A DNA stretch of 33,052 nucleotides from Hymenobacter mellowenesis (GCF_030581005.1 NZ_JAUQSX010000025.1:1-33052); one strand, 5' to 3'. Shown: positions 1-8,448, counted from the first letter of the stretch. Notes: generated by a model not told the origin, from the sequence alone. Program-made: numbers and translations.

Positions 1-75
1 CATCGTGCAGGTGTCAGGTAGTGAAAATACGCTTTTCTCTACTCACAACTGGCCTCCTATTTAGGGAAGCGTACA

Positions 76-660
76 GTGGGTGTGCAGCTTCCATCGGTTT
101 TAGCTTTATTCAGGTCTCCAATCAAAGCGCAAATAATCTTTAGTGAATTAACCGAAAATCAGATTCTTTCCGTTTCTACCTTTAAAGTGCGTAATAAAAC
201 TGTTTATGTGTTGTTCCATAGTGCTTTAGGAAAGCTGGGCAATGCATCCATGGGCACGTTAAAATTCTCTCAATTAGCAATGGAAAATATCAGTTCTATG
301 CGACTTGCTGGTGATACAACTATAAGCAGACAGATTAATACTATAACATGTTTCTTCTTTAAAGAAGAGTCCGCTAAGAATGTTGCCCCGATAGAACTAT
401 TCTTCAGAGGTCTAAATAAGTATGCTCAAACTGCAACAATCAACCAGGAATCGAAGAAATTCTTCCACTCAGGCAGAATATCTACTCTGTTGTTCAATAG
501 CGACAGAATCGAGCTTCTTCAGCAGCAACTTGGGATAGAGGGTGAGGTAGCGGGGTACATAAACTTTAATAAAACATCCGCAGGCTATGAATACGAAAAT
601 CTATACTTTCTATATGCAGACAGAATGAAAGCCGATTATGCCAGACATGATTTTCAGTAA
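76..660 (+). CDS. Hypothetical protein, AT-rich orphan
   Basis: I do not recognise this 194-residue protein. An in-frame stop lies at 22-24 and the first usable start is the GTG at 76, so the gene appears complete in the window, although the true start could be later. It has no signal peptide or clear membrane span and contains many Lys, Asn, Phe and Ser residues. Base composition is visibly lower in GC than nearly everything else here, which suggests recent acquisition. It is followed with a short overlap by a small ORF at 647-802. It lies outside the minus-strand phage block and on the opposite strand, so its link to the prophage is unclear. Confidence 0.5.
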   Translation: MGVQLPSVLALFRSPIKAQIIFSELTENQILSVSTFKVRNKTVYVLFHSALGKLGNASMGTLKFSQLAMENISSMRLAGDTTISRQINTITCFFFKEESAKNVAPIELFFRGLNKYAQTATINQESKKFFHSGRISTLLFNSDRIELLQQQLGIEGEVAGYINFNKTSAGYEYENLYFLYADRMKADYARHDFQ

Positions 661-802
661 CACTATCGAGCTTGAAATACGACTCAGAATAGCAGCGCGA
701 TGGTTGATGGTCGCCGTGGTGTGGAAGGCGTTGGGGTTGCTGTGCCATTACTATGTACTGGCGAGGAACTGTTTTGTAGCTATCGGATTCAAAAACCTAT
801 AG
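647..802 (+). CDS. Possible small membrane protein (51 aa)
   Basis: An ATG at 647 opens a 51-codon frame ending at TAG 800-802. It overlaps the stop of the preceding gene by 14 bases, an arrangement typical of translational coupling. The product has a polar N-terminus and one hydrophobic stretch, roughly residues 19-40 (WLMVAVVWKALGLLCHYYVL), compatible with a single membrane span. No family is recognised. The frame could be chance, since the region 661-892 is otherwise non-coding. Confidence 0.25.
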   Translation: MIFSNTIELEIRLRIAARWLMVAVVWKALGLLCHYYVLARNCFVAIGFKNL

Positions 803-892
803 ATAATTAGCCAATAGGCACGAAGACGGCCGATTGACTGTTCTTTTTCGTAACTTAGTCTTCTACAATCTCACCAATATTTCGCCCACAAG

Positions 893-1381
893 ATGCAACA
901 AGAACCTGCCGATGAAAGCGCTTCTAATGAGGAGTTGACAACTGCCAAACCGGCGCCTGCCCCGCACGAGGAAAACGATGGCTTTCTGCAAAACATCGTC
1001 TGCATTGTAAATGAAGGCTACATGAAAAATGTGGGCATTGCCTTGCAAATAGGGGGGCTGCTGGTAAGCGGCACGATTATTTCGGGCGATGCGTATTTTG
1101 ACAAGCTGGCTGAAAAAATGGCTGCTGCTGCTGGCGATGATGAGAAGAGCGCCGCGATACTAAGAAAATACTATGGCTCCTTTGGTGAGACATACCGTCG
1201 AAAACGCGAAGCCAAAACATTTAGCCCGGAGACTACTTCTTACATTCATTTGGAGGATTGTACCTTCAGCGGCTCAGCGCAATTGGCAAATTTGAGCACA
1301 CTGTGGCGGGGGCGAATCTCGGCAGTTGACGGGTTCTTTTTTAGCAGGCTTACTAATAACTCAGCGAAGGATAAAGAATAA
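893..1381 (+). CDS. GvpU-like protein
   Basis: 162 residues, ATG start, followed by a strong terminator. The N-terminal 35 residues are polar and disordered. The centre contains GYMKNVGIALQIGGLLVSGT followed by IISGDAYF, which resembles the core of the gas-vesicle accessory protein GvpU family (a short glycine-rich beta segment with a V-x-GG-x-LVSG-x-x-IS pattern). No other gas-vesicle gene (gvpA, gvpF, gvpL, gvpN) is present, so a gas-vesicle role is not implied; stand-alone GvpU-like proteins of unknown role occur in Bacteroidota. The C-terminal part (about 120-160) has SYIHLEDCTF, suggesting a further beta strand. Family assignment is from memory of the pattern and is tentative. Confidence 0.45.
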   Translation: MQQEPADESASNEELTTAKPAPAPHEENDGFLQNIVCIVNEGYMKNVGIALQIGGLLVSGTIISGDAYFDKLAEKMAAAAGDDEKSAAILRKYYGSFGETYRRKREAKTFSPETTSYIHLEDCTFSGSAQLANLSTLWRGRISAVDGFFFSRLTNNSAKDKE

Positions 1382-1403
1382 CGGTTCCATCCTTTCTAGC
1401 AAG

Positions 1404-1431
1404 GCCCCAGCATTGATGCTGGGGCTTTTTT
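1404..1431 (+). terminator. Rho-independent terminator
   Basis: Perfect 10-bp inverted repeat (GCCCCAGCAT with ATGCTGGGGC, 2-base centre) followed by six T, 23 bases after the stop of the GvpU-like gene. It separates that gene from the secreted protein gene at 1445. Confidence 0.85.
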
Positions 1432-1444
1432 GTAGATTTCAGGC

Positions 1445-1942
1445 ATGAAAACACCACTTGCCGCCCTGCTCTGCCTGCTCACGCTCACTACTCATGCCCA
1501 AGAGTGGCCCCGTAATCCCAAAACTGGCAAGGTAGAGTTTACGGGCGTGCTGCCGTGGCCTACCACGACAAAAACCGATGCCCAACGGCAGGCGCTGGTG
1601 AAGCGCTGGTATCTGGCGAAGCTCACCGACTCGACGCCCGCCCAGGTAGCCGAAGAAGTACGAACGATGGTTTCGAAGTCGCTGCTGACCTATGCGCAGT
1701 TGCCCACGATAACAGCGATTGAGCAGGGCAAAGAAGGCGAGGGTTATCGATTGCTATACATGGTGAAGCTGACTTCTGCGAAGGCAGGGCTTTCCTATAG
1801 CATTTCAGACTTCACACTCGCCAAAAGAAGTGACGAAGATTCTACGCCACTTGAACACCACCTAACCACGCCCGACACAAACAAACAAGCCGCCCTCGCA
1901 GAGTTGCGAAAGCGGCTTGTAAAGGCTTTATCTGCCTTCTAA
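1445..1942 (+). CDS. Small secreted DUF4468-like protein
   Basis: 165 residues with a clear Sec signal peptide (MKTPLAALLCLLTLTTHAQ; likely cleavage after residue 18). The mature N-terminus, with P-x-T-G-K-V-E-F-T-G-V near residues 24-35 and then DAQRQALVKRWYLAKL, resembles Bacteroidota DUF4468 proteins (exported, TBP-like fold, function unknown). The gene sits between a terminator (1404-1431) and the convergent tape-measure gene, with which it overlaps by 4 bases (1939-1942). That overlap means the prophage boundary cannot lie in a gap here: either this gene is phage cargo, or the phage is truncated right at its end. Family call is tentative; export is well supported. Confidence 0.6.
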   Translation: MKTPLAALLCLLTLTTHAQEWPRNPKTGKVEFTGVLPWPTTTKTDAQRQALVKRWYLAKLTDSTPAQVAEEVRTMVSKSLLTYAQLPTITAIEQGKEGEGYRLLYMVKLTSAKAGLSYSISDFTLAKRSDEDSTPLEHHLTTPDTNKQAALAELRKRLVKALSAF

Positions 1943-4779
1943 CCCCATCCGGCCGATGCTTTCGCATCTTCCACCCCTTTGACAAGCTTCTGGCGCTTCA
2001 GCTCGGCATCGTAGCCAAATTCAAGCACAGCAGGACCATAGCCGGCAATTTGTTTGTTGCTATCGGACGTATCGCTCACATGCTGTACTACCTGCTCTAG
2101 CAGCTGATTAGTGCGCGCGGCCTGCGCTTCTAGCGCCCCCATGCGAGCTGATAAGTCTGACGCGCCGGGGCCGCTTCCTGCCAGCTCGCCCCCGGTGGGC
2201 AAGGTGCCGCCGTTGGCGTAGTGGCCGGGGTAGTAGCCGGCCGGGGGCGGCGCTATTTCGTAGGGCAACGTGAATTGGCTAAAGTCGATGGCCGTGAGCG
2301 GCCGGGCCCGGCCGGCGGTGTTGATGAAGTCGAGCCAACCCAAGTTATTGGCCGTGGCCTGCCGGTTGGTGATGTGCTCGCCCCCCTCCATTTCGCCCAG
2401 GTGCGCCCCGCTCTGGTGCCAGAGCTGTACGCCGCCCTGCGCATGACGCGGTCCGTCCACCACGCCCCCGTCGGCGAAGGTGTCGCCGAGTGCCTTCGCC
2501 GCGAAGACGCCGCTCGCCACCGTCGCGCCGGCCACAATGATGGCCGGAATGTTGGCCGGGAAGGGAATCGCTGCCGCCTGCGCGATGGCCTGCACAGCGG
2601 CTTGTATAGCCGTGGCTGCCGTCAGAGCCAGAGCGACGCGCTGCCCTTCCTTTTGCAGTTGCTGTTGCTCTTTGAGCTGCTTCTTTTCCTCTTCGGCGGC
2701 TTTGCGCTTCGCAGCCGCGAGCCGGTCGGTTTCGGCCCGCTGCTTGCCGAGCTGCGCGAGGTAGTAATCGCGCCGTGCGCCGCTGCTCTTGCCCGCTTCC
2801 TCTTCCGATTTCTCGGCGGCGCTCTGACTGGCTTGCAACTGTTGGTCAAGCAAGCTGAGCTGATTGCGCGTGGCTTCGAGCTGCGCATCGACTGCGCTCA
2901 GGGCCGCGCCCACGACGGCGTTGCTGATTTGCTGCGCGGTTTGGGCGATGGCGGCGGCGGCTTCATTGATTTGCCCCTTCACCTTCTCCACGTCTTCGGG
3001 CTTTACGCCGAAGAGCTTTTCGAGGATGGTCGCGCCCAGGTTGAAGGGCCGCTTCGCGAGCTCGTTCATTCGTTGGACGAACGCCTCGCTCCACGCCGTT
3101 GTATCGCTGTAGAAGCCGGCCGTTCGTTCGGCCATGCGGCCCTGTTCGTCCTGCTGCTGCTCGAAATTCTTCTGTTGAATGTCTTGCTCAAAGTTGGCCT
3201 GCTCGACTAAGAGTAAGTTCAGCGCGTCGGTGTCGGCCCGCTTCTGCGCGAGGGCTTTGTCGTTGGTGCCGGTGTCGAGGGCGAGCAGCTCGCGCGCGTT
3301 CTGAATCTTCAGGTCTAGCGTGTACTGCCCCTGCGCTTCGAGCAGCGCGATTTCGGCCTGCTGCCGTTCTACCAACGCCGCCCGGTGCTTCGCGGTCTGC
3401 TCTTGCTCATGGGTTGCTGTGAGGGCGGCAATTCGGCCCTGCTGAGCAATGATTTCCGCTTCGTTGGGTTGGGCTGCGGCTTTCAGAGCTGCCAACCTTC
3501 GCCCTTCGGATTGTAACTGATATTTGTAAATCTCATTTCCCTTCGCCTGCTCGACGGCAATCACAGCCTCAAGCCGAGCCTGCGCAGCATCGACAGCCGC
3601 TTTCTTCTGCCGAACTTGTTCGGTGCGGTCGAGCGTCGCCAAGTCGCCGATGAGCGCGAGCTTGTCTTTCTTCTCCTGCTCATTGCTCTCCTTCGCGACT
3701 ACGATGCGGTCGAGCAAGATTTTCCGCTGTAAAGCAAAGGTGTTCCTGCCCGAAGCTTCCTGAATTTTGAGCAGCTGCTCGTTGTAGTCAATCTGCTTTT
3801 GCAAAATGACTTTGTAGCCCTCGAAAAGTGAGCTTTCGAAACCGGCTCGGTACGCGTCGCCAATCTTTTTACCGGCCCCACGCATCGCATTCGCGGCCCC
3901 GCTGAAGTCGCCGGTCACGAATTTGGTAATCGCCTCCGCGCCCACCTTCACCGACGCTACCAATCCATCAAATAGGCCGCTCGCGGTGGCTTTTACCTTC
4001 GCGAAGCCGGCCTCACTGCCGACTACAGTTTTCGTCAGCTTCTCCCAATTAGTCACGACGTAGGCGAGGGCGATGATGAGCAGGCCGATGCCGGTGCCGG
4101 CGATAGCCAGGCGCGCGGCTTTGCCCCCGGTGGTAGCGGCCTCGCCCCCGGTCAGGTAAGCTTTAGCCGTGTTGAGCAAGCTGCTCAGGTTGGCCCGGCT
4201 CTCGCTGTTGAGGGCTTTGGAAATGGCTTCGAATGAGCTGGTAATCGCCACCACCGTTTGCATTTTGGCTTCGTACTCGGCGGCTTTGTCGGCCGACAAG
4301 CCGAACGTTTGGCCGGCGATGGCCACCACGCCCACGGCCCCGGCCAAACCCGAAGCCATGTCCACGAAGGCGGCGGCGCGCTCTTTGGGCGCGAGCGCGT
4401 CCAATCCGTCTTCAATGGTCTTAAGCTGCCCCTTGGCGCTGCCCAGCTTTAAAAACGCCTGCTCGTATTCTTCGGTGCCGATGGTGGCCCGGCGAAAGGC
4501 AGCTTCCAATTCTTCAATCTCGGCTTCGAGCGCCGACACGGTGCCGGGCTTCAGGCCGTCGAGCTTCGCGGCAAAACCTTCGGTGCTCTGCTCCAATCGC
4601 TCGATTTCGCCGACAAGCTTCGCCATGTCGGCTGTGATTTTCTTCGCCGCGTCGCTGCCCGAATCGAGCCCTTCGAGTTGCTTATCGAGGGCGGCGAGCT
4701 TCTTGGTGGTATCGGCCAACGCCTGCTGCGCGGCCGACATTTCTATCTCAATCCGATAGGTCTTGGTGGTATTACTCAT
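1939..4779 (-). CDS. Phage tail tape measure protein
   Basis: 946 residues. In long-tailed phages this protein sets tail length and helps DNA entry. The first 130 residues are heptad-rich coiled coil (TKKLAALDKQLEGLDSG and similar). Hydrophobic stretches lie near 139-160 and 225-243 (GTGIGLLIIALAYVVTNW), as usual in this family. A long Glu/Lys/Gln-rich helical region covers about 330-520 and 640-720. The C-terminal part has the familiar Gly-rich segment FADGGVVDGPRHAQGGVQ followed by GEMEGGEHI near 790-830. It overlaps the upstream tail-chaperone-like gene by 8 bases, or by 4 bases (ATGA) if that gene ends in its -1 frame, the classic chaperone-then-tape-measure order. It is the last phage gene to the left; tail-tip genes that should follow are missing. 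Confidence 0.9.
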   Translation of the reverse strand: MSNTTKTYRIEIEMSAAQQALADTTKKLAALDKQLEGLDSGSDAAKKITADMAKLVGEIERLEQSTEGFAAKLDGLKPGTVSALEAEIEELEAAFRRATIGTEEYEQAFLKLGSAKGQLKTIEDGLDALAPKERAAAFVDMASGLAGAVGVVAIAGQTFGLSADKAAEYEAKMQTVVAITSSFEAISKALNSESRANLSSLLNTAKAYLTGGEAATTGGKAARLAIAGTGIGLLIIALAYVVTNWEKLTKTVVGSEAGFAKVKATASGLFDGLVASVKVGAEAITKFVTGDFSGAANAMRGAGKKIGDAYRAGFESSLFEGYKVILQKQIDYNEQLLKIQEASGRNTFALQRKILLDRIVVAKESNEQEKKDKLALIGDLATLDRTEQVRQKKAAVDAAQARLEAVIAVEQAKGNEIYKYQLQSEGRRLAALKAAAQPNEAEIIAQQGRIAALTATHEQEQTAKHRAALVERQQAEIALLEAQGQYTLDLKIQNARELLALDTGTNDKALAQKRADTDALNLLLVEQANFEQDIQQKNFEQQQDEQGRMAERTAGFYSDTTAWSEAFVQRMNELAKRPFNLGATILEKLFGVKPEDVEKVKGQINEAAAAIAQTAQQISNAVVGAALSAVDAQLEATRNQLSLLDQQLQASQSAAEKSEEEAGKSSGARRDYYLAQLGKQRAETDRLAAAKRKAAEEEKKQLKEQQQLQKEGQRVALALTAATAIQAAVQAIAQAAAIPFPANIPAIIVAGATVASGVFAAKALGDTFADGGVVDGPRHAQGGVQLWHQSGAHLGEMEGGEHITNRQATANNLGWLDFINTAGRARPLTAIDFSQFTLPYEIAPPPAGYYPGHYANGGTLPTGGELAGSGPGASDLSARMGALEAQAARTNQLLEQVVQHVSDTSDSNKQIAGYGPAVLEFGYDAELKRQKLVKGVEDAKASAGWG

Positions 4780-5581
4780 CGCGGGCCGGGGCTGTGGGCG
4801 CGCTGCTGCTGCTCGTCAGCGGCCCGGTAAAAGCAAAGGGTAGTGAGGATATCGTCAGCCGGTTTCGCACGCGCTTCGTCCAGCGCACAAGCGCCCACGC
4901 GGCAAAATTCCAGCAGAAGCCCGACCGGCCCGAAGTCGTCAAGTGGGTTTCCATCGCGCTCAGCAGCTGTTCGGCGGCGGGCTGCACGGCCAAAAACTTC
5001 GCGATACTGGTCGCGGTAGCGGCTGAGCGCGAGAGAAAATTTCCAATCAGGGGCCAGGCCACCGACATGGGCAGCGATTCAAACGCGCGGGCAGAGGCTT
5101 CGACCACGTCGGCCGTTAGGGGCACGTCGGGCGCCGGGCCGAAGAGCGGCTTCTTGCCGGCCGGCTTGTAGAGCACAGCGAGCAGAGCCGGGGCGCAGGC
5201 CAGGGCATTGCCGTCGTGCTCGAGCAAAAAATTCAACAGCGCTTCGAGCTGCGCGCCAGCAATCTTGTCGAGGTCCGCCGGGGCCGGCACGTAGGTCGTG
5301 CCGGCGTGTCGAAAAGAAGTGTCGCCGTCAGTGCCGGGCATGGGCAGCGGCCCATCGAGCAAAAACGGCGCGCCGCGCAGAATCGGCAGGCACAGGCTCA
5401 CGTCATCTAAAAACGGCTGCGCGGGCAAGTCGCACAGGGCGGCGAGGGCGCGGCAGCGGTCGGGCCAATTCGCGGCGGCGGCGAGGGCGGCATATTGGGC
5501 GAGGCTTACGTCGGCCCAACTGCTAGGGAGACGGCCGGTGCATTTGGCGCCGCTTTCGTCAGTAATGGTGATTTTGCTCAT
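4772..5581 (-). CDS. Tail assembly chaperone-like protein, copy 1
   Basis: 269 residues in the primary frame, lying directly upstream of the tape measure. The core (about residues 1-210) is clearly paralogous to the product of 7723-8448: compare GAQLEALLNFLLEH with AGQLEALLDFIAEN, and FESLPMSVAWPL with FASLPVSVAWPV. From about residue 215 the primary-frame product becomes odd (Trp/Arg-rich, then a Ser/Pro/Ala tail), whereas the -1 frame reads as a well-composed acidic helical segment ending at a TGA that overlaps the tape-measure ATG. That is the arrangement of lambda gpG/gpGT. The chaperone role is inferred from position and the frameshift pattern; I cannot name the protein family. A bidirectional hairpin lies about 80 bases upstream. 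Confidence 0.65.
   Translation of the reverse strand: MSKITITDESGAKCTGRLPSSWADVSLAQYAALAAAANWPDRCRALAALCDLPAQPFLDDVSLCLPILRGAPFLLDGPLPMPGTDGDTSFRHAGTTYVPAPADLDKIAGAQLEALLNFLLEHDGNALACAPALLAVLYKPAGKKPLFGPAPDVPLTADVVEASARAFESLPMSVAWPLIGNFLSRSAATATSIAKFLAVQPAAEQLLSAMETHLTTSGRSGFCWNFAAWALVRWTKRVRNRLTISSLPFAFTGPLTSSSSAPTAPARDE
4776..4955 (-). other. Candidate -1 frameshift extension of the tail chaperone
   Basis: In the -1 frame relative to the gene at 4772-5581, codons from 4955 to a TGA at 4776-4778 read DGNPLDDFGPVGLLLEFC, then ACALDEARAKPADDILTTL, then CFYRAADEQQQ. This is much more protein-like than the annotated frame. The terminal TGA forms an ATGA overlap with the tape-measure start at 4779. 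I see no canonical X-XXY-YYZ heptamer; the shift would have to happen at or upstream of about 4940-4955. Confidence 0.45.
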
Positions 5582-5658
5582 ACCTAAGAAATGACGCCTG
5601 CTGCTTTTGTGGCTATTTCTTCGGGGCGTTGGCTCGCATCTGTCGATAGAAGAGCATG

Positions 5659-5693
5659 AAAAAGCCCCGGCCGGTGAGGGTCGGGGCTTTTTT
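5659..5693 (-). terminator. Bidirectional hairpin terminator
   Basis: A-run (5659-5663), then GCCCCG paired with CGGGGC around a 12-base loop, then T-run (5688-5693); symmetric, so it can act on both strands. On the minus strand it lies just after the stop of the SIR2 gene (5710) and before the tail-chaperone gene (starts 5581), so it would end the SIR2 transcript and insulate the tape-measure genes from it. Confidence 0.75.
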
Positions 5694-5709
5694 AAGTTGT
5701 GAATCGGCT

Positions 5710-7695
5710 TTAATGCCGGGGTTGCGCTTCCTCAAGTAAATCCGCCTCAGATAGAACAGGTGGTTCATGCCAATCAGGAGCTTTCACAACCTCCTTGCTC
5801 CTAATATTAATTACTTCGCGCACAAGCTGTTTGGTTTTGCTCTTAATCTTATACTCACCTTTGCCCATATTTCTGCATATAGGTTGTACAACGGTATCGT
5901 TTTCCTCCCATGACACCCGCAAATGCCATCCTAAAATATGGAAGTCCCTAGTGTGTTCCGCTGTCATAACTATTTCATCAGTTATTAAAGCAGACTTGCC
6001 GGGGCGAATTGCCGCTATCTGCTCGTTATTCCCGTCAAATTGAAAGCTCATACTTTCTTTGACTGTCAAATTAACAGGCTTGTGGGTGAGAATATAGTTA
6101 AGGTCGATAATATCTTGCATGATTTGGCCGTCTAAGGCCACATTCTGAAATATAATACCAAACTCCTGCTCGATTTTAGGCAGCATTTCTATCATAGCAA
6201 TAAGTTGCTCCCCGTCATCGGGCGAAGAACCTCTGCCCTTCATCTTCATGTGTTCATTGCTCCACACAGTTTGACCCTGATGGATTACACTGAAAATTTT
6301 ATCCCTATCTAACGTGTGCATTATGTATGCATGCTCAAGCAAATACATAATATTGGGGTAGGTATTGTGGCGGCTGTCTAAATAAGCTTTGACGTTAAAT
6401 CTTTTATTAGTCTTATCTATACGAACGATTAGCTCAAGGCGGGAAGCAGTGGTTAATACGACAAGTTGCAAGGCTTCTTCGGTGCGATATGCTTTGATAA
6501 GGACGTCAGAAATTAGAACCCCATTGTCGAGGCGTATACCGACATTCCCTTCCCAACCCGGTGCTCGTGCTATCCATAGCGCTACAACATCATCGTTTGG
6601 CAATGTAAATCCCTCCACCGTATGCGTGAATTGATTCATTGCATCAATGTTGATTCGTACTGGCTTGAGGGAACGCCCTGATTGTAAATCATCTAACGCC
6701 TTTTTAACTTCATCAGATGCAGATGAAATCTTGAACTGCGAGCGAGTTGGCCCATTTTGATTCTTCAAAGAGCCAATTGTTGGCTTTGACCCATCCAATT
6801 TTACTGAGAAATCAATACCCAAATTAGACAATGTTTGACCAAGTGGAACAACGGCCTCGATACCATCATTCGATAACTCTGCCAAAGCCGTGCGCTGAAT
6901 GTAAGTCCATAATTCAGCAACAAATTCTTCTCCTGTGGCCTTTATAAAATATATATTATTTTGCTTCAAACGCTCCTGTCTGAGCGTGCTAATGGACGGG
7001 CCAACGACATACGCTGGCTTCATAAGTTTGCCTAATTTTTCAACGATTTTATCGAGTATAGTTAGGATATTGGGGTCTTCAACCGCATAGCCAATGAACA
7101 CGATTGTGCGATTAGACATCAACCCCTTTAAATAAGTCCAAACTATATCATCTGCTCTATTCCAAAATGCATTATAATCGTCTTCCGATATAATCACACT
7201 TTCTGGTACGCTGGGCTGTCCGTGGATTTTAAAAAGCGTGACCTTTTTGTTGCCAATTTGAGGTATTTGGTTAGCCTGTCTGACCACATGGAGTTGATGC
7301 GGTTGATACACTAGCTCGAAGAGAGGGTCGTAATTAGTAGTAACTATGTAGTCGAAATATGCTATGCGGGCTAGCTGCTCATGAACATCCTTTCTTGACG
7401 GCTGCGCAGAAAATATTCTATCCAGAATTTCAATAAGATAATTACGGTTACCTCCATTTAAATCAATGAAATATTGCGCAAACTTTGGCAATGGCATTGT
7501 ATTGGGGCATTCAGGCTTTTCTTGCCCAAGTTCTTCTGCCAAGTCTTTCTGTTGTGTGGGCGTTAGCTCTTTGTAAAGTGCTTCTACTACCCCTGCGCCC
7601 ATCGGATAATCTGCGTAGCGTGAAAACCCTGCTCCTGCCCAGAGGAGTGCGCGGCCCTTCCGAATTTCTTTGAAAACGATTTCTTTGTCCATCAT
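5710..7695 (-). CDS. SIR2-domain protein, probable anti-phage NADase
   Basis: 661 residues from the ATG at 7695 (a TTG at 7704 is the alternative). The N-terminal 220 residues form a SIR2-like (SIR2_2) domain: nucleotide-binding WAGAGFSRYADYP near 19-31, FDYIVTTNYDPLFE with Asn121, FKIHGQP with His158, and IVFIGYAVEDPNI near 198-210. In defence sirtuins (DSR, ThsA and related) the equivalent Asn and His are needed to cleave NAD+. The remaining 440 residues match nothing I know; they are presumably the sensor or oligomerisation part. There is no TIR, HerA or STAND partner beside it. Composition is markedly less GC-rich than neighbouring phage genes. It sits 27 bases after one tail-chaperone-like gene and before its paralogue, with a terminator behind it: a cargo gene inserted in the tail module. 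Defence role is inference. Confidence 0.8.
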   Translation of the reverse strand: MMDKEIVFKEIRKGRALLWAGAGFSRYADYPMGAGVVEALYKELTPTQQKDLAEELGQEKPECPNTMPLPKFAQYFIDLNGGNRNYLIEILDRIFSAQPSRKDVHEQLARIAYFDYIVTTNYDPLFELVYQPHQLHVVRQANQIPQIGNKKVTLFKIHGQPSVPESVIISEDDYNAFWNRADDIVWTYLKGLMSNRTIVFIGYAVEDPNILTILDKIVEKLGKLMKPAYVVGPSISTLRQERLKQNNIYFIKATGEEFVAELWTYIQRTALAELSNDGIEAVVPLGQTLSNLGIDFSVKLDGSKPTIGSLKNQNGPTRSQFKISSASDEVKKALDDLQSGRSLKPVRINIDAMNQFTHTVEGFTLPNDDVVALWIARAPGWEGNVGIRLDNGVLISDVLIKAYRTEEALQLVVLTTASRLELIVRIDKTNKRFNVKAYLDSRHNTYPNIMYLLEHAYIMHTLDRDKIFSVIHQGQTVWSNEHMKMKGRGSSPDDGEQLIAMIEMLPKIEQEFGIIFQNVALDGQIMQDIIDLNYILTHKPVNLTVKESMSFQFDGNNEQIAAIRPGKSALITDEIVMTAEHTRDFHILGWHLRVSWEENDTVVQPICRNMGKGEYKIKSKTKQLVREVINIRSKEVVKAPDWHEPPVLSEADLLEEAQPRH

Positions 7696-7722
7696 GGACG
7701 CCAAGCTACGAAAAGTTTGGCG

Positions 7723-8448
7723 TCAGTTCTGGTCTGATGGTAGCCTATTTCGACTGCGCCGCAGCTTCAACGATAACGTGAAAGAACCCCCAGCCGTCGG
7801 CGGGCTGCTGACGGCCTGCTCGATTGTCGTGAGCAGCTGCGCGGTCGTTTGGTGGAGCGCCGAAGAGTTTCGGATATGAAGGGCGGCGCTCGCTCCACTC
7901 CGTAAAAAATCCAGCAGCACCGGCCACGCGACCGAAACCGGCAGCGAGGCGAAGGCTTCAGCAGCGGCGCTCACCACTTCGGCCGACTGCTCAGCGGCAT
8001 CGACCGGCATGAAGAGCACGGCGAGCAGGTGAGGCGCGCTGAGCACCGGGGCCGCAGCATTCTCGGCAATGAAGTCGAGCAGCGCTTCGAGCTGACCGGC
8101 GTTTATCTTGTGCAGGTCGCCGACGAAGCGATAAGTCACGCCCTGATGCGTGAGGGTTTCGAGCCGCTGCGCCGGGTGCGGTGGTTCCTGCTCGAATAGC
8201 CAGGTCGCCGCTTCATAGATGACGCCGTACATGCCGACATCAGCGAGTAGAATATCGGGCTCGATGCCGCAGATGAGGGCCGTCGCCTTGATTTTGCCGG
8301 TCTCGCTGTTGGCTGCCATCGCGGCCCGTAGCTGCGAGTAGGGCGCGAGCGCGACTTCAGGCCAGCGCTCAGGCAGCCGGCCGATATGAATGACGGGCTC
8401 GCCGATAAACATCGCGGCCGGCGTCTCTTTGATTCTGATTTCGCGCAT
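7723..8448 (-). CDS. Tail assembly chaperone-like protein, copy 2
   Basis: 241 residues, a diverged paralogue of the 4772-5581 product with the same length pattern and matching blocks (QLEALLDFI, APHLLAVLFMP against APALLAVLYKP, and the SLPVSVAWP block). The upstream gene's TAA and this ATG overlap as TAATG, implying coupling. As in copy 1, the primary-frame C-terminus (about residue 215 on) looks poor, rich in Ser and Arg, while the -1 frame gives DGWGFFHVIVEAAAQSK and stops at 7745-7747. The SIR2 gene separates this copy from copy 1. It could be the original chaperone with copy 1 a duplicate, or the two could be distinct subunits. Confidence 0.6.
   Translation of the reverse strand: MREIRIKETPAAMFIGEPVIHIGRLPERWPEVALAPYSQLRAAMAANSETGKIKATALICGIEPDILLADVGMYGVIYEAATWLFEQEPPHPAQRLETLTHQGVTYRFVGDLHKINAGQLEALLDFIAENAAAPVLSAPHLLAVLFMPVDAAEQSAEVVSAAAEAFASLPVSVAWPVLLDFLRSGASAALHIRNSSALHQTTAQLLTTIEQAVSSPPTAGGSFTLSLKLRRSRNRLPSDQN

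Noticed and set aside
893..1381. Gas-vesicle gene cluster
   Set aside because: Only one GvpU-like protein; no gvpA or other gas-vesicle genes in the window.
2221..3210. 329-codon plus-strand ORF opposite the tape measure
   Set aside because: Antisense shadow in GC-rich DNA; Arg/Gly/Leu-rich product with no family, while the minus strand encodes a clear tape measure.
5710..7695. Two-gene Thoeris or SIR2-HerA system
   Set aside because: No TIR, HerA-type ATPase or other partner gene lies beside the SIR2 gene; both neighbours are tail genes.
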